Of a DNA stretch of 52,088 nucleotides, positions 50,547 through 52,088 are shown in pieces. Both the position numbers and the translations under genes were made by a program. The DNA is taken from positions 1 to 52,088 of the forward strand of contig NZ_JADPKT010000049.1 in assembly GCF_023074075.1 (NCBI RefSeq), in the 5' to 3' direction. Each line of letters begins with the position of its first letter. The stretch's first letter is position 1. The notes beneath the pieces were generated by a model, which saw nothing but the letters and a program-made list of their open reading frames with translations, was not told where the DNA came from and made no database searches. The DNA comes from Bradyrhizobium sp. 138. GTDB taxonomy: Bacteria > Pseudomonadota > Alphaproteobacteria > Rhizobiales > Xanthobacteraceae.

Positions 50547-51980
50547 GTGACTGCATTGGTGGCTTGGCGCCGCTTCGTCCTCGCGTTCGCTCTGGCCTTG
50601 CCGCTGGCGGGCAGCAGCGTGGCGTCCGCATCCGATGCCATCGAGCTCGCGCAGGCGCCGCCACAAGCACAGCCGATACCGGATTCCTCCCCGACTCCAT
50701 CGGCTTCCCCCACGCCCGACGCGCAGCCCACCGCCGTCGAGCCGATCGGCAACGTCGCGACCGTGACGGGGATCGCGACCGTGATCCGCGACAAGAATTC
50801 CTATCCGCTGCGCGTCCGCGACGACATCTATCTCAATGACGTCGTGCAGACCTCCTCGAACTCCTCGCTCGGCATCACCTTCAACGACGCGACCACGTTC
50901 AACCTCTCGGCCAGCGCCAGGATCACCATCGACAATTACGTTTACGAGGATGGCGGCAAGCAGAACTCGGGGATCTTCGACGTCGGCAAGGGCACGGTCG
51001 CCTTCGTCGCGGCAGCGGTGGCGAAGACCGGCAACATGAAGATCACGACACCGACGGCGACGCTCGGCATCCGCGGCACCACCGGCGTCATCGACGTGCC
51101 TGAAGGCGCGGCAGCGAACAGCGCGCGCAACGTCAACATCAAGCTCTATCCCGACGCCGACGGCCGCGTCGGGCACATCGACGTCGACGATCGCACCAGC
51201 GGCACGCGGCTCGGCGCGCTGACGCAGGCATCGAGCGGCTTTGCGATCCGGCCCGGCGCAGCCACCGCCGGAATGATGCGCTTCGCCGCGGTGCCGATCA
51301 CGATTCCCGCGCAGCAGATCGCGCGCGACCGCGGCTTCGTCAGCCAGGTGCATCTGGCACAAACCACGGGCCGCCAGATCGTCATCGAGCAGCGCGACTT
51401 CCGCCGCGCCAATCCGACCGCGCTCAGCCGCATTCCGCGGCCGGCCCAGCCGCCGCAGCAGCAACAATTGCGGCCGAATGCGGCACCAGGACAGCAACCG
51501 CAGCGGCCGAACGGTCAGCCCGGCCAGAACATCCGTCCGGGTCAGCAGCAGCCGGGCACGCCGGGCCGGCAAGGCTCGCAGCCGCCACAGCGGCAGGGCC
51601 AAGGTGGCGCGGCGCAGCCGGTTGGCCAGCGCGCGGGTCAGGGGCAACAGCCGCGAGGCCAACAGGAGCGCGGCGAGAGGGCACCGGCCCAGCAGCAAGG
51701 CGCGGGGCGTCCAGCGCGCCCCGGACAAAGCCCCCTGCCGAACGGCGCGCCGCAAACCCAGCCGCAACGCGGCGGGCAAATTCAGCCCGGCGGAATCACG
51801 CCGCAGCCGGGCGTGATGCCACAACCGCCGCGCACGGGGATGCAGCCCCGCCAGCCGCCCGCAGCTCAACCGCCAAGCGTGCAGCGCCCCGGCGGATTCC
51901 AGCCGCGCCTCCCCGCCGCGCAGCGCCCGGCTGCGCCGCGCGAGCCAGCGGCCACTCCGAAGGACAAGGAGCGGCGATGA
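50547..51980 (+). CDS. FecR-domain protein with long Pro/Gln-rich tail
   Basis: The 477-residue product starts at a GTG and has a signal peptide (ALVAWRRFVLAFALALPLAG, cut near SASDA). A FecR-type beta-rich domain covers about residues 70-190, with IATVIRDKNSYPLRVRDDIY, LGITFNDATTFNLSASARIT and TPTATLGIRGTTGVIDV. The last 175 residues are low complexity, rich in Pro, Gln, Arg and Gly, and should be disordered. No membrane helix follows the signal peptide, so it differs from true FecR, the ferric-citrate signal transducer; its job here is probably structural or surface binding, but this is unknown. It stands alone. Confidence 0.85.
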   Translation: MTALVAWRRFVLAFALALPLAGSSVASASDAIELAQAPPQAQPIPDSSPTPSASPTPDAQPTAVEPIGNVATVTGIATVIRDKNSYPLRVRDDIYLNDVVQTSSNSSLGITFNDATTFNLSASARITIDNYVYEDGGKQNSGIFDVGKGTVAFVAAAVAKTGNMKITTPTATLGIRGTTGVIDVPEGAAANSARNVNIKLYPDADGRVGHIDVDDRTSGTRLGALTQASSGFAIRPGAATAGMMRFAAVPITIPAQQIARDRGFVSQVHLAQTTGRQIVIEQRDFRRANPTALSRIPRPAQPPQQQQLRPNAAPGQQPQRPNGQPGQNIRPGQQQPGTPGRQGSQPPQRQGQGGAAQPVGQRAGQGQQPRGQQERGERAPAQQQGAGRPARPGQSPLPNGAPQTQPQRGGQIQPGGITPQPGVMPQPPRTGMQPRQPPAAQPPSVQRPGGFQPRLPAAQRPAAPREPAATPKDKERR

Positions 51981-52038
51981 CCGTCGGCGCCGCGGCCGCT
52001 TCCGCACGATAGTACTAGAGAAACGCGCCTCTCCCCTC

Positions 52039-52070
52039 CGTCATTGCGAGCGTAGCGAAGCAATCCAGAG
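52039..52070. repeat. Intergenic repeat, CGTCATTGCGAG family (partial)
   Basis: CGTCATTGCGAG at 52039-52050 is followed by GTAGCGAAGCAATCCAGA, the same ends as in the copies at 1-66 and 27475-27556. It lies downstream of the FecR-domain gene and may be cut by the window edge. Confidence 0.75.
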
Positions 52071-52088
52071 CCCCTCCGCGGGAAGATT

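Noticed and set aside
1..52088. tRNA genes, CRISPR arrays, insertion sequences, prophage or toxin-antitoxin genes
   Set aside because: I looked for CCA-end/TpsiC-loop patterns, regularly spaced repeats, transposase motifs and small paired ORFs in the spacers and found none that hold up. A covariance-model scan was not possible.

Overview
The window is a high-GC chromosomal segment, most likely from Bradyrhizobium or a close relative in the Nitrobacteraceae (Alphaproteobacteria, Hyphomicrobiales). The evidence is the gene order of the division/cell-wall (dcw) cluster running on into lpxC-bamD-recN-ligA, a long-tailed FtsZ, and several families of intergenic palindromes, including ends reading CGTCATTGCGAG. 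The genus is inferred from protein style and gene order, not from a marker gene.

Positions 78-26143, all on the minus strand, hold the dcw cluster. In transcription order it reads rsmH, ftsL, ftsI, murE, murF, mraY, murD, a small unknown gene, ftsW, murG, murC, murB, ddl, ftsQ, ftsA, ftsZ, (terminator), lpxC, bamD, recN, ligA. Together these make lipid II, run the septal synthase and Z-ring, start lipid A synthesis, assemble outer-membrane proteins and repair DNA. Start/stop overlaps of 4 bp (ftsL/ftsI, murE/murF, ftsQ/ftsA) point to translational coupling. No mraZ lies upstream of rsmH. A peptidoglycan amidase is divergent from the cluster.

Positions 27475-33417 hold an ECF42-type sigma factor with its DGPF partner, the RNase P RNA gene, an alpha/beta hydrolase, a DUF983 membrane protein divergent from a MocR/GntR-type PLP regulator, and a TauE/SafE permease. 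Positions 33421-42271 are an envelope and export block: an O-antigen-ligase-like protein, a MATE pump, an ABC exporter, an EmrB/EmrA pump and a divergent TetR regulator with a perfect 23-bp palindrome between them. The ABC exporter is preceded by a strong promoter and a 24-codon leader ORF.

Positions 42326-46775 hold a small unknown protein, a Crp/Fnr regulator, and an operon of M20 deacylase, ABC permease and substrate-binding protein that has no ATPase gene. Positions 47020-52088 are rich in secreted envelope proteins: an extensin-family lipoprotein, a 27-residue membrane peptide, two divergent DUF2147 paralogues sharing a spacer with a perfect CRP-type box, and a FecR-domain protein with a long Pro/Gln tail.

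No tRNA, CRISPR array, insertion sequence or phage gene was seen. The best candidates for something undescribed are the leader ORF before the ABC exporter, the DUF2147 pair, the 27-residue peptide and the small gene inserted in the dcw cluster. All coordinates come from reading the sequence; no database search was run.
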